A stretch of DNA of 34,679 bases from an uncultured Bacteroidales bacterium (GTDB lineage Bacteria; Bacteroidota; Bacteroidia; Bacteroidales; UBA932): NCBI GenBank assembly GCA_949300335.1, contig CASGDV010000035.1:1-34679 (forward strand), written 5' to 3'. The position numbers and the translations under genes were made by a program. The notes under the pieces were generated by a model that did not search any database, was not told the DNA's origin, and saw nothing but the letters and a program-made list of their open reading frames with translations. Of the stretch, positions 18,048-27,023 are shown piece by piece. Position 1 is the first letter of the stretch; each line of letters begins with the position of its first letter.

Positions 18048-19613
18048 ATGAAACGGAAAGTAATATATTTTATTCTGTCGTTGTTGTCCTTATTGTCCTC
18101 ATGTACAGGAAATAAGGTACAGAAATATGTCATAGGCGTTTCACAATGCAGCACAGATGACTGGAGAGTCAAAATGAACGACGAGATGCTGCTGGAAACT
18201 TTTTTTTATCCGGGGCTTGAGCTTGAAATACGTTCTGCGGAAGATGAAACCGGGCGGCAGGTGGAAGATATAGAATATTTCATTTCCAGAAAAGTCGATC
18301 TTATCATAGTAGCGCCGAACGAGGCAGAACCGGTGACACCTGTAGTGGAAAAAGCATTTAAAAAGGGTATTCCGGTAGTAGTCGTGGACAGAAAGATCTC
18401 ATCGGATAATATGACTGCGTTTATAGGTGCTGACAATTATCAGATAGGAAAATCCATAGGACTGTATGTATCGAAAGTATTGCAGCAGGGAGGCAATGTC
18501 GTTGAATTGACGGGGCTCATGAGTTCTTCTCCTGCACAGGAGCGGCACAAGGGCTTTACGGATGTGATTTCCGAAAACCCGCGTATCAGACTGTTGTGCA
18601 GCGAGGATGCGCAATTTCAGGAAAAAGCGGCATATGACCGGATGTTGGGGATATTGTCGGACTACGAGAATATAGATCTTGTTTTCGCGCATAACGACAT
18701 GATGGCTTACGGAGCATATCAGGCAGCTAAAAGTATCGGAATGGAAAAAAGCATCTCATTTATAGGCATAGATGCTCTGACAGGTCCGCGGGGAGGAGTC
18801 AATCTGGTGCTCGAAGGTGTTCTGAATGCCACTTTTGTCTATCCGACAGGAGGCGATCAGGTGATACATCTCGCCATGAGGATTCTTAAGGGAAAGGAAT
18901 ACAGGAAGATAAATGTATTGCAGACGACGTTTGTCGATCGCAGCAATGCCGAACTTATGATGGCCCAGTCAGAACACCTGAAAGAGCAGGAAATGAAAAT
19001 ACGCTCAGTCAACGGCAAACTTATGGAACTTACACGCAGCTATGATGTCCAGAGAATAGTAATGATAATAGCCATAGCTGTAGTGATGGTTGTAATATCC
19101 CTTCTATTTACTATTATGACAGTCCTGCGGCAGCGCAATGCTCTGAATGAAGAAGTAAATGACCGTCAGAACAGGATAGAGGCACTTTCTTCCGAACTGG
19201 AAGCCGTATCGCAGAACAACAGCCATCAGACAAGCCATCTTGATGCGGAATCCATGTTTGACATCGACGAACATCCGTTAAGCGAAAAAGACCGCGACTT
19301 TATAATAAGATTCAAGGCATTGATTACTGCAAATCTTTCCAATTCGGACATGAATATAGACCGGATCAGCGAAGAAATGGGATTGAGCAGGGTACAGTTT
19401 TATAGGATACTCAAACGTCTGACTGATTTATCACCGAATGAATTCATAAGAATCTACCGGCTTAAACGGGCTCGATATCTTCTTCTGACGACAGATATGA
19501 CTATTTCTGAGATCTGTTATGAAACAGGGTTTAATACTCCGAGTTATTTTACAAGGTGTTTCAAGGAGTATTTTAAAAAGTTGCCAAGTGACTATTCCCG
19601 TATGCGGGACTGA
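18048..19613 (+). CDS. transmembrane one-component sugar regulator (periplasmic-binding domain plus AraC HTH)
   Basis: The 521-residue protein has an N-terminal hydrophobic signal ending in LLSSC19. A type I periplasmic sugar-binding domain follows at about 26-305 (VDLIIVAPNEAEPVTPVVEK, IPVVVVDRK, FIGADN, VFAHNDMMAYGAYQA, FIGIDALTGPRGG). One membrane helix spans about 337-360, followed by a short coiled-coil-like linker at 362-390. An AraC-type DNA-binding domain covers about 415-518 (NIDRISEEMGLSRVQFYRILK, here split: NIDRISEEMG, LSRVQFYRILK; and ISEICYETGFNTPSYFTRCF). The sensor half resembles the fructose-sensing hybrid two-component regulator BT1754, but histidine kinase and receiver domains are absent. 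It is inferred to switch on the adjacent PUL. Confidence 0.9.
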   Translation: MKRKVIYFILSLLSLLSSCTGNKVQKYVIGVSQCSTDDWRVKMNDEMLLETFFYPGLELEIRSAEDETGRQVEDIEYFISRKVDLIIVAPNEAEPVTPVVEKAFKKGIPVVVVDRKISSDNMTAFIGADNYQIGKSIGLYVSKVLQQGGNVVELTGLMSSSPAQERHKGFTDVISENPRIRLLCSEDAQFQEKAAYDRMLGILSDYENIDLVFAHNDMMAYGAYQAAKSIGMEKSISFIGIDALTGPRGGVNLVLEGVLNATFVYPTGGDQVIHLAMRILKGKEYRKINVLQTTFVDRSNAELMMAQSEHLKEQEMKIRSVNGKLMELTRSYDVQRIVMIIAIAVVMVVISLLFTIMTVLRQRNALNEEVNDRQNRIEALSSELEAVSQNNSHQTSHLDAESMFDIDEHPLSEKDRDFIIRFKALITANLSNSDMNIDRISEEMGLSRVQFYRILKRLTDLSPNEFIRIYRLKRARYLLLTTDMTISEICYETGFNTPSYFTRCFKEYFKKLPSDYSRMRD

Positions 19614-19679
19614 TGTAACATCTGTATTATAATTTGATATAATAGTGACAAGGATACGTATGTATTCACTCTAATTTTG
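19613..19679 (+). promoter_or_regulatory. operator-promoter of the PUL operon (copy 2)
   Basis: ATGTAACAT (19613-19621), 23 bases, GTGACA (19645-19650), 21 bases, then TAATTTTG (19672-19679), an exact TAnnTTTG -7 element. All three blocks and both spacings equal those before the regulator gene. Inside the first spacer, TTTGA-n-ATAA is also shared at the same offset (TTTG at 19633-19636 here and 17995-17998 in copy 1). The first box begins on the last base of the regulator stop codon. The -7 element ends 40 bases before the ATG at 19720. It is inferred to be the binding site of the AraC-type regulator. Confidence 0.7.
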
Positions 19680-19719
19680 ACATAGCCAATAATACTATTA
19701 TTAATAATCAGAGTTCATC

Positions 19720-22119
19720 ATGAAAAAGACTGTCTTATTCTCAGTTCTGCTTGCTGCTACTGTCATTAACAGTTGTACCAAGACTGAAATTGATTCTGCT
19801 GTTTCAATCACTACAGCTGAAATTACTGAAATTACATCGGATTCCGCCATTTCAGGAGGTCTGATTACAAGTGATGGTGGAAGCCGTATTACTGCTTATG
19901 GTGTATGTTGGTCAACAAAGGAAATGCCGACTATATCAGACAACAAAACCGAAGATGGAGCCGGAACAGGCGAGTGGGTATCAGAAATAACAGGTTTGAC
20001 ACCGGGAACTACATATTATGTACGCGCGTATGGAATAAATTCCAACGGAGTTTCATACGGAGAAGCAAAAAGTTTCGTTACTAAAGGTTCTATTCCGGTC
20101 CTGACAACAACGGCGGTTTCTGATGTTCAGTCAGGTTCTGCTATTTCCGGAGGAACTGTTACATTTGACGGAGGAGATGAAATAACCGCTGTAGGAGTCT
20201 GCTGGGGAACGGAAGAAAATCCTACAGTGGATGGAAACCATACTGAAGATGTATTGGGTGATGACAATACTTTCGTCTCGCACATAGAAGGCCTGGAACC
20301 GGACAAGACATATTATTTACGTGCATATGCAGTCAATTCTTCAGGAACAGGCTACGGAAACCAGATAACTTTCGGAACTTCGACCGAACCTGTAGTGGCC
20401 AAGGTGGAAGACGAGGCGATATGGGCGTATATTCTTTCCAATTATGACGAAAACCATGACGGCAATATTCAGATAAGCGAAGCCGAGGCTGCCACGGTAA
20501 TAGATGTTCCCAATGCCGGTGTCAAGACTATGGCAGGACTCGAACAGTTTGCGAACCTGACGGATATACGCCTTAACGGCAATGATCTCAGTTCGGCGGA
20601 CCTGACTCCGTTCAGGAATCTGCAGATATTCTGGGGTTTCGAAAACCACAATCTGACATCGGTGAATATAAAAGGCCTGCAGTCACTTGCATATTTCCAT
20701 TGTCAGGACACTCCTCTTGAAAGCCTTGATCTTTCCGATGCTGTTTCAATGCTGGAACTGAACTTATATTGGACAAATCTTGAAACACTGGATCTTACAT
20801 ATTGTCCTGCCCTTTCACTTCTGAATCTGGACAAGTCCCCTGTAAAGACAGTGGATGTTTCGAACAAACAGTCTCTGACATATTTCAATGTAAGCAACTG
20901 TGCAAATATTGAATCGATAAATGTCAGCGGATGTTCTTCTCTGACAGAACTGTATGCAGGCACTTCATCACTGGGCGAAATCGATGCGAGCGGTCTTCCT
21001 TCACTTCAGGTACTGCATGCATTCAATCTTGTTTCCGAGAATGCAACCGTAAAGGCAGATGACTGTCCTGCCCTGAAATATCTTCATGCTTATAACAGCA
21101 AGCTTTCAGTATGCAGTGCACGGAATTGTCCTTCACTGGTAGAATACAGGTGCTACGGAAATCCTGATATTACCAGTGTCGATTTTACAGGTTCGTTCAA
21201 GGCTGAAAAGGCCGAGATAAATCTTGACGGATCTCATTTGACAGAATTTGTTATAGACAAGGATAACAGTGTATATTATATAAACCTTGCACAGAACAGA
21301 CTGACTTCCCTGGACTTCACAGGAGGTTTCAATAGTCTTGAACAGTTATATCTGAATTTATCCACGCTTGAATCCGTAAATATAACAGGTCTTCCTAAGT
21401 TGTGGGATTTCAACAGCAATGACAATACGTCTGCAAATCCATTGTCCGTGAAAGCCGATGACTGTCCTGAACTGTTGAATATGATCTGTCAGTATGGACG
21501 GGCAAAGGAAGTCTCCGTCAAAAACTGTCCGAAACTCAAACTATACCGCTGCTACGGAAATCCGGATATAAAGTCCGTGGATCTTACGGGATGCGAGGCT
21601 CTTGATGAAATAAATCTTGACGGAGCAGGGATTGAAAGTCTGGTCATACCTGACAATGAGCCGGCACTGTGGTACGTAAATATACATGGGAATAATCTCA
21701 CATCTGTCGATTTGTCCGGATATAAGGCACTTACCGCCCTGCATTGCGGAAATGCGCAAAAACTTGCTTCGGTAAAATATCCTGTATCGATAAAGGAAAT
21801 ATATCATTTCAACAATCCGTTGCTTGAAACGGTGGATGTCAGCGGATTGTCAGCACTTACAACTCTCTGGTCATATGCTGACGAAGGTGATGGATACCAT
21901 TGCGGTATGAAAAACCTGGTCTTTTCAGAAAATCAGAATCTTACTGTAGTACGGGCATTCAGGACTCAAATGGAAAGTGTGGATATAAGATCCTGTGCAG
22001 ATCACATGACGGAAGCATGGTTCGATGCGAATCCGTCACTTAAGACTATCACCAAGAGGGCAGGACAGATAATAGATGATTTGCATGTAGATTCAGGATG
22101 TGAAGTGAGAGAATTGTGA
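19720..22119 (+). CDS. surface lipoprotein with Fn3-like, EF-hand and leucine-rich-repeat regions
   Basis: The 799-residue protein starts with a lipoprotein signal (MKKTVLFSVLLAATVINSC, Cys19). Two Fn3-like domains occupy about 24-121 and 124-221, each with GVCW and GLxPxxTYYxRAYxxNSxG phrases. Residues 243-254 (DENHDGNIQISE) are a canonical 12-residue EF-hand or dockerin-type calcium loop. From about 265 to the end is an irregular leucine-rich-repeat region (LTSVDLSGYKALTALHCGN and similar). A longer unit is duplicated inside it: KADDCP...YRCYGNPDI...INLDG recurs with a 133-residue offset (Tyr476 and Tyr609). It is the first gene of the operon, before SusC. It is probably a surface glycan-binding or accessory protein; ligand unknown. 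Confidence 0.85.
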   Translation: MKKTVLFSVLLAATVINSCTKTEIDSAVSITTAEITEITSDSAISGGLITSDGGSRITAYGVCWSTKEMPTISDNKTEDGAGTGEWVSEITGLTPGTTYYVRAYGINSNGVSYGEAKSFVTKGSIPVLTTTAVSDVQSGSAISGGTVTFDGGDEITAVGVCWGTEENPTVDGNHTEDVLGDDNTFVSHIEGLEPDKTYYLRAYAVNSSGTGYGNQITFGTSTEPVVAKVEDEAIWAYILSNYDENHDGNIQISEAEAATVIDVPNAGVKTMAGLEQFANLTDIRLNGNDLSSADLTPFRNLQIFWGFENHNLTSVNIKGLQSLAYFHCQDTPLESLDLSDAVSMLELNLYWTNLETLDLTYCPALSLLNLDKSPVKTVDVSNKQSLTYFNVSNCANIESINVSGCSSLTELYAGTSSLGEIDASGLPSLQVLHAFNLVSENATVKADDCPALKYLHAYNSKLSVCSARNCPSLVEYRCYGNPDITSVDFTGSFKAEKAEINLDGSHLTEFVIDKDNSVYYINLAQNRLTSLDFTGGFNSLEQLYLNLSTLESVNITGLPKLWDFNSNDNTSANPLSVKADDCPELLNMICQYGRAKEVSVKNCPKLKLYRCYGNPDIKSVDLTGCEALDEINLDGAGIESLVIPDNEPALWYVNIHGNNLTSVDLSGYKALTALHCGNAQKLASVKYPVSIKEIYHFNNPLLETVDVSGLSALTTLWSYADEGDGYHCGMKNLVFSENQNLTVVRAFRTQMESVDIRSCADHMTEAWFDANPSLKTITKRAGQIIDDLHVDSGCEVREL

Positions 22120-22149
22120 TGTATTGATTCAGATTTATTCTATTGTGTT

Positions 22150-25100
22150 ATGTTCAAGAGAATCGGTGTCGCTATAGTATTGGCATGTGTGACATTCCTT
22201 TCGGGAAATGTCATACATGCCCGGAATACAGATAAGGTCAGCGGTCTTATAGTCGATATAGACGGAAATCCGATGGCCGGAACTACAGTCATGGTGAAGG
22301 AGAAGAATCTCGGAACCGTGGCTGATGCTGACGGATACTATTTTCTGGAAGGTCTGACAGCCGGTGATGTCATCACTTATGATTTTATGGGTTATATTCC
22401 TCAGGAAATGGAGTTCGACGGAAAGGAAATCCACAATATAGTCATGAGAGTGTCGAGCCAGTTTCTTGATGATGTAGTGGTAGTGGGATATGGAACGCAG
22501 AAAAAGGTATCGGTTACAGGAGCATTGTCACAGATCCAGCCGAAAAACCTCGAAAGCAAACCGGCTGTAACGCTTTCTACTACACTGGGCGGTGCCATAC
22601 CTGGAATTATTACGAGGCAGTCTACTGGAGAACCTGGAAATGACTATGCCACGATATTCATACGCGGTATGGCCACGTGGCAGGACAGGACACCTCTGAT
22701 CATGGTAGACGGTGTCGAGCGTGATATAAATCTTCTGAATCCTCAGGAAATAGAGAGTTTTACGGTACTGAAGGATGCATCCGCCACTGCAGTATACGGT
22801 GTAAGGGGAGCCAACGGTGTGATTCTCATCAATACGAAAAAAGGGGTGATGGGAAAGCCGAAAGTAGTGTTCAGGCATGAGTCGGCATTGCTGCAGGGAC
22901 TTCGTTTTCCCAAATATATAAACGGTTATGAATTCGCCTCCCTCATGAATGAGGCTGTGGCGCATGCTACTGGAGGAACCGGAACGCCTGCCTGGAACGA
23001 TGACGAACTGCTGAAATTCAGAGATCATTCCGATCCGTACCTGTATCCGGATGTGAATTGGGTGGATGAAATATTGAACAAGACTGCATATCAGACCGTA
23101 AACAATCTGAATGTGTCCGGGGGAAATGAGACTATCAGGTATTTCATGAACGTCGGCTATACCAGCCAGGGAGGACTTTTCAAGGAGGATCCGCAGTATA
23201 AATATGACACTAACAGCCGTTCGGACAGGTACAATTTCAGGGCGACGACAGATGTGAATCTGGCAAAAAGCCTGGTTTTCAGTATGAGTATAGGAGCCAT
23301 ATTCCAGGATAAGACATATCCCGGTACCAGTTCTGCGGATATATTCGCACAGATGCGACAGAACAGTCCGATATCAATGCCTAAAACGAATCCGGACGGG
23401 ACTCCGGGCAGCGGAGCCTCGGCTGTAATATTGAATCCGTGGGCATTGACTACGCAAAGCGGCTATTCAAAACAATTCATTACCACTATACAGAGTACGG
23501 CAAACATCAATTGGGATTTATCTTCTCTTGTTACAAAGGGTTTGTCAGTGGCAGCCAAATTTTCATATGACATGTATTATGCGAACTATGTATCCAGACA
23601 TGTGTCATATGGAATGAAACGATATATGGGACAAGATGAATACGGAAATGATACTTACAATCTCATAAGAGAGCAGGGAAGCATGGAGTATGCCGTGACG
23701 AATACTGCGAACAGGGCATATTACTGGGATGTATCCGTGAATTACAACAGAGCTTTCGGAGAACACAACATCGCAGCCATGATGCTGTTCAACAGGCGTG
23801 ATTACAAGGATCTTACGGCATCGTCTTCGATGTACAATCTGCCGTACAGGCGGCAGGGGCTTGCAGGACGTGTCACATATGATTACGGACACCGGTATAT
23901 GGCCGAGTTCAATTTCGGATATAACGGGTCGGAAAACTTCAGGCCGGGAAAGCGGTACGGGTTTTTCCCGTCATTGTCTCTCGGATGGTCCGTGACCAAT
24001 GAGCCTTACATTCCGCAGGCGGTCAAGGATGTCATGTCTTTCAAGCTGAGAGGATCGTACGGTATTGCCGGAAACGACCAGATAGGAGGGGACAGGTTCC
24101 TTTACATATCGACCGTAAATTACGGTAACGGGGCCTATTTCGGATCTACACAACAGTATCTTTCAGGAATCTATGAGGGAAAGGTCGGCGCCGACGTTAC
24201 CTGGGAAAAGGCCTACAAGCTTGATATAGGATTTGATATGAAATTCTTCAAGGATGCCCTTTCCATCCAGGTGGATTATTTCAATGAAGACAGACGCGAT
24301 ATCCTGTTGTCCAGGGGGACAATTCCTATAGTTACAGGAATCACAGCGGCAACGTATGCAAATCTCGGTCAGGTTAAAAACAGGGGTGTGGATGCCATGA
24401 TAGAATGGAAACAGCAGACAAGATCCGGATTCTACTGGTCTTTCTACGGTAACTTCACATATGCGCACAACACTATCATAGAAGACGATACCCCGAAGCC
24501 CAAATGGTCATATCAGGACAGCAGGGGAACCAGTATAGACCAGTCGTTCGGATATGTGGCCATAGGTCTGTTCGAGGATGAGGAAGACATAGCGAATTCC
24601 CCGCAGCAGAAACTGTCCTCGACAGTGTTGCCCGGTGATATAAAATATGCGGACCTGAACGGTGACGGTATCATCGATCCATACGACAGGACTTATATTG
24701 GTAATCCGAGAACACCGGAAATCATGTACGGTTTCGGTCTGGCTCTGGCATATAAAGGATGGGATTTTTCCATAGGATTTACAGGTGCGGCCAGGACGAG
24801 CATGTTCCTGACATCGGAAGACATGTGGCCTTTTTCACTGGAATATCCAAGATATAATGTCTCACGGGAATATTATGACCACAGATGGGTCGCTGGTGCT
24901 GACAATTCAAAAGCGAAATATCCGGCTGTAATCAATGGCAATTCCCCGAATAATTATGTGACAAGTACATTGTATATGAGGGATGCCAGTTATCTGAAAC
25001 TTAAAAATGCTGAAATCGGATACAGTATTCCTGAAAGGGCTGCAGATGCCGTAGGTCTTGAAGGCGTGAGGATTTTCCTGAACGGGCTGAATCTTCTTTG

Positions 25101-25200
25101 TTTCGACAAGATAAGGATAGTGGATCCTGAAGCGGACAGCGGAACAGGAAATTATCCGCAGCAGAGGGCTCTCAATATAGGTGTTCAGATTAATTTTTAG
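22150..25200 (+). CDS. SusC-family TonB-dependent outer-membrane transporter
   Basis: The 1016-residue protein imports oligosaccharides across the outer membrane using TonB energy, with SusD as its lid. After a signal peptide (residues 1-25 or so) comes the carboxypeptidase-D-like regulatory domain (VSGLIVDIDGNPMAGTTV at about 30). A TonB-box-like stretch (DDVVVVGYGTQ) follows, then the plug (IFIRGMATW, PLIMVDGVERDINLLNP, IESFTVLKDASATAVYG, GANGVILINTKKG) and a 22-strand barrel ending ALNIGVQINF. Length is typical. It is 30 bases downstream of the Fn3/LRR gene and 6 bases upstream of susD. Confidence 0.96.
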   Translation: MFKRIGVAIVLACVTFLSGNVIHARNTDKVSGLIVDIDGNPMAGTTVMVKEKNLGTVADADGYYFLEGLTAGDVITYDFMGYIPQEMEFDGKEIHNIVMRVSSQFLDDVVVVGYGTQKKVSVTGALSQIQPKNLESKPAVTLSTTLGGAIPGIITRQSTGEPGNDYATIFIRGMATWQDRTPLIMVDGVERDINLLNPQEIESFTVLKDASATAVYGVRGANGVILINTKKGVMGKPKVVFRHESALLQGLRFPKYINGYEFASLMNEAVAHATGGTGTPAWNDDELLKFRDHSDPYLYPDVNWVDEILNKTAYQTVNNLNVSGGNETIRYFMNVGYTSQGGLFKEDPQYKYDTNSRSDRYNFRATTDVNLAKSLVFSMSIGAIFQDKTYPGTSSADIFAQMRQNSPISMPKTNPDGTPGSGASAVILNPWALTTQSGYSKQFITTIQSTANINWDLSSLVTKGLSVAAKFSYDMYYANYVSRHVSYGMKRYMGQDEYGNDTYNLIREQGSMEYAVTNTANRAYYWDVSVNYNRAFGEHNIAAMMLFNRRDYKDLTASSSMYNLPYRRQGLAGRVTYDYGHRYMAEFNFGYNGSENFRPGKRYGFFPSLSLGWSVTNEPYIPQAVKDVMSFKLRGSYGIAGNDQIGGDRFLYISTVNYGNGAYFGSTQQYLSGIYEGKVGADVTWEKAYKLDIGFDMKFFKDALSIQVDYFNEDRRDILLSRGTIPIVTGITAATYANLGQVKNRGVDAMIEWKQQTRSGFYWSFYGNFTYAHNTIIEDDTPKPKWSYQDSRGTSIDQSFGYVAIGLFEDEEDIANSPQQKLSSTVLPGDIKYADLNGDGIIDPYDRTYIGNPRTPEIMYGFGLALAYKGWDFSIGFTGAARTSMFLTSEDMWPFSLEYPRYNVSREYYDHRWVAGADNSKAKYPAVINGNSPNNYVTSTLYMRDASYLKLKNAEIGYSIPERAADAVGLEGVRIFLNGLNLLCFDKIRIVDPEADSGTGNYPQQRALNIGVQINF

Positions 25201-25206
25201 GAAAAT

Positions 25207-27021
25207 ATGACTATGAAGACTATAGCTTGGTTTGTTTCCGGTGTATTTCTAGCCGCAGTATTGCTGGTTTCATGTGAAGACTATCTTGACAAGACACCGG
25301 ACGATGACATGACGATAGATGAAGTGTTCACGAATCCCGACTGGACCAGGGCATGGCTGTACAACTGTTACAGCTGGCTTCCGAATGAAGCCAATTTTGC
25401 TGATGACGGGGCATTCAGAAGCCCGTTTACCGGAGGCTGTGACGAGATGGAAATAGCATTCGGAGCATCATATTCCCATCTTATCAATGCCGGGTCGTGG
25501 AATGCCACGAATATTTCAAGAGTTCCTGTATGGGAACAGTCTTATTGTGCATTACGGGCAGTGAACATATTTCTGGCAAACATAGACAGGGTACCGAATC
25601 TTTCAGAGTCGGATTATGATTCCATGCTTGGAGAGGCATATTTCCTGCGCGCATTTTTCCATTTCCTTGTTTTCAGGGCTTATGGTCCGATTCCCATAGT
25701 GAAGAACGTGGTATCAGGCAGTGATGACTGGAGTGAAATGGTCAGAAAGCCTGTGGATGAATGCGTATCCGAAATAGTGGATGACTGCAACAAAGCCATA
25801 GAGTATCTTCCTGTATCGCGGGTCGAGACAGAATACGGACGTCCGCCTAAGGTTGCTGCCTATGCTTTGAAATCAAGGATATTGCTATATGCAGCATCAC
25901 CTCTGTACAATGGAAATACTGATTTGGACAGACTGAAAGATCCTGTGACAGGGAACAGTCTGATATCGCAGACTTACGATAAGGAAAAATGGAAACTTGC
26001 CGCAGATGCCGCGAGAGACGCGATAAAAGCTGCGGCAGAGGCCGGTCTGACTATCCATTATTCTTCTGACAAGGATCCGATGAAGAGTTATGAAGAAGTT
26101 TTTGTCCAGAACTGGAATGATGAAATCATCTGGGGACTCAATCTCGGAGACTACTGGCATCACATGTGGTGTTCCGACCCTATCAGTTATGGTACACCGT
26201 CTATTTTCAATCCGACTCAGGAAATGGTGGATGCGTATGAGATGTCCAACGGAATGGCTCCTATATTGGGATATGAAGCAGACGGAACCACTCCTGTCAT
26301 CAATCCGGAGTCAGGGTATAAGGAAACGGGTTATGCGAGTTCGGGCAGTCCTCAAGGATATTGGCCGGCAGGCGTAAGGAATATGTATGTAGACAGGGAA
26401 CCGAGATTCTATGCATCCATAAACTTCAGCGGTCAGATATGGAAACTGGACCATCAGATAGAGTTCTGGTACGAAGGGGTGGACGGCAAGAAATACGGAA
26501 GTTCGGATTATTGCAAGACAGGATACAATCTGCGCAAGCATAACAATATAAACTGTGTATCGAATCCGTTTTCGGCTACGAGGACTACGTGGAATTATCT
26601 GAGAGTGGGTGAATTGTATCTGAATCTTGCAGAGGCGGTAAATGAATATGAAGGACCTGTAGATGAAGTCTACGATGCCATAGAGGAGATTCGGACAAGA
26701 GCTGGTCTCGATGGTCTTGAAGAAGGTCTTTCGCAGGACGAAATGAGAGATAAGATCAAGCATGAGCGGCGGATAGAAATGGCTTTTGAAAACCACAGGT
26801 TTTTTGATGTACGCAGATGGAAAGATGCTGAAAAAACACAGGGCGTAACTGTCCATTGTCTGGATATTTATGCCGGGAAATCCCTGCAGGATGACGCCTT
26901 TTATGAAAGAGTTGTTTGTGAAGACAGGATATTTATCAGTCCTCAGCATTATTTTTTCCCGATACCGCAAAATGAAATAGACAAGAACAGCGACAGATTG
27001 GTACAAAATCTCGGATGGTAA
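25207..27021 (+). CDS. SusD/RagB-family surface glycan-binding lipoprotein
   Basis: The 604-residue lipoprotein forms the lid of the SusC channel and helps capture glycan. Its signal peptide ends LVSC23 and is followed by EDYLDKTPDDDMTIDEVF, the usual SusD opening. The helical TPR-like core is visible in LGEAYFLRAFFHFLVFRAYG and VAAYALKSRILLYAASPLYN. The C-terminus has the family phrase HERRIEMAFENHRFFDVRRW and ends FFPIPQNEIDKN followed by LVQNLGW. ATG at 25207 and ATG at 25213 are both possible starts. The stop overlaps the next frame's first possible ATG (27015). Confidence 0.95.
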   Translation: MTMKTIAWFVSGVFLAAVLLVSCEDYLDKTPDDDMTIDEVFTNPDWTRAWLYNCYSWLPNEANFADDGAFRSPFTGGCDEMEIAFGASYSHLINAGSWNATNISRVPVWEQSYCALRAVNIFLANIDRVPNLSESDYDSMLGEAYFLRAFFHFLVFRAYGPIPIVKNVVSGSDDWSEMVRKPVDECVSEIVDDCNKAIEYLPVSRVETEYGRPPKVAAYALKSRILLYAASPLYNGNTDLDRLKDPVTGNSLISQTYDKEKWKLAADAARDAIKAAAEAGLTIHYSSDKDPMKSYEEVFVQNWNDEIIWGLNLGDYWHHMWCSDPISYGTPSIFNPTQEMVDAYEMSNGMAPILGYEADGTTPVINPESGYKETGYASSGSPQGYWPAGVRNMYVDREPRFYASINFSGQIWKLDHQIEFWYEGVDGKKYGSSDYCKTGYNLRKHNNINCVSNPFSATRTTWNYLRVGELYLNLAEAVNEYEGPVDEVYDAIEEIRTRAGLDGLEEGLSQDEMRDKIKHERRIEMAFENHRFFDVRRWKDAEKTQGVTVHCLDIYAGKSLQDDAFYERVVCEDRIFISPQHYFFPIPQNEIDKNSDRLVQNLGW

Positions 27022-27023
27022 CT

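Noticed and set aside
19655-19662. TACGTATG with TTTG 18 bases upstream (19633-19636) as the PUL promoter
   Set aside because: It has one mismatch and no equivalent at the same place in the regulator promoter; TAATTTTG at 19672 is exact and equivalently placed.
22180-22215. GTGTGACATT and GAAATGTCATAC near the start of the SusC gene, resembling the operator box
   Set aside because: They lie inside the signal-peptide coding region without the 23/21 spacing or a -7 element.
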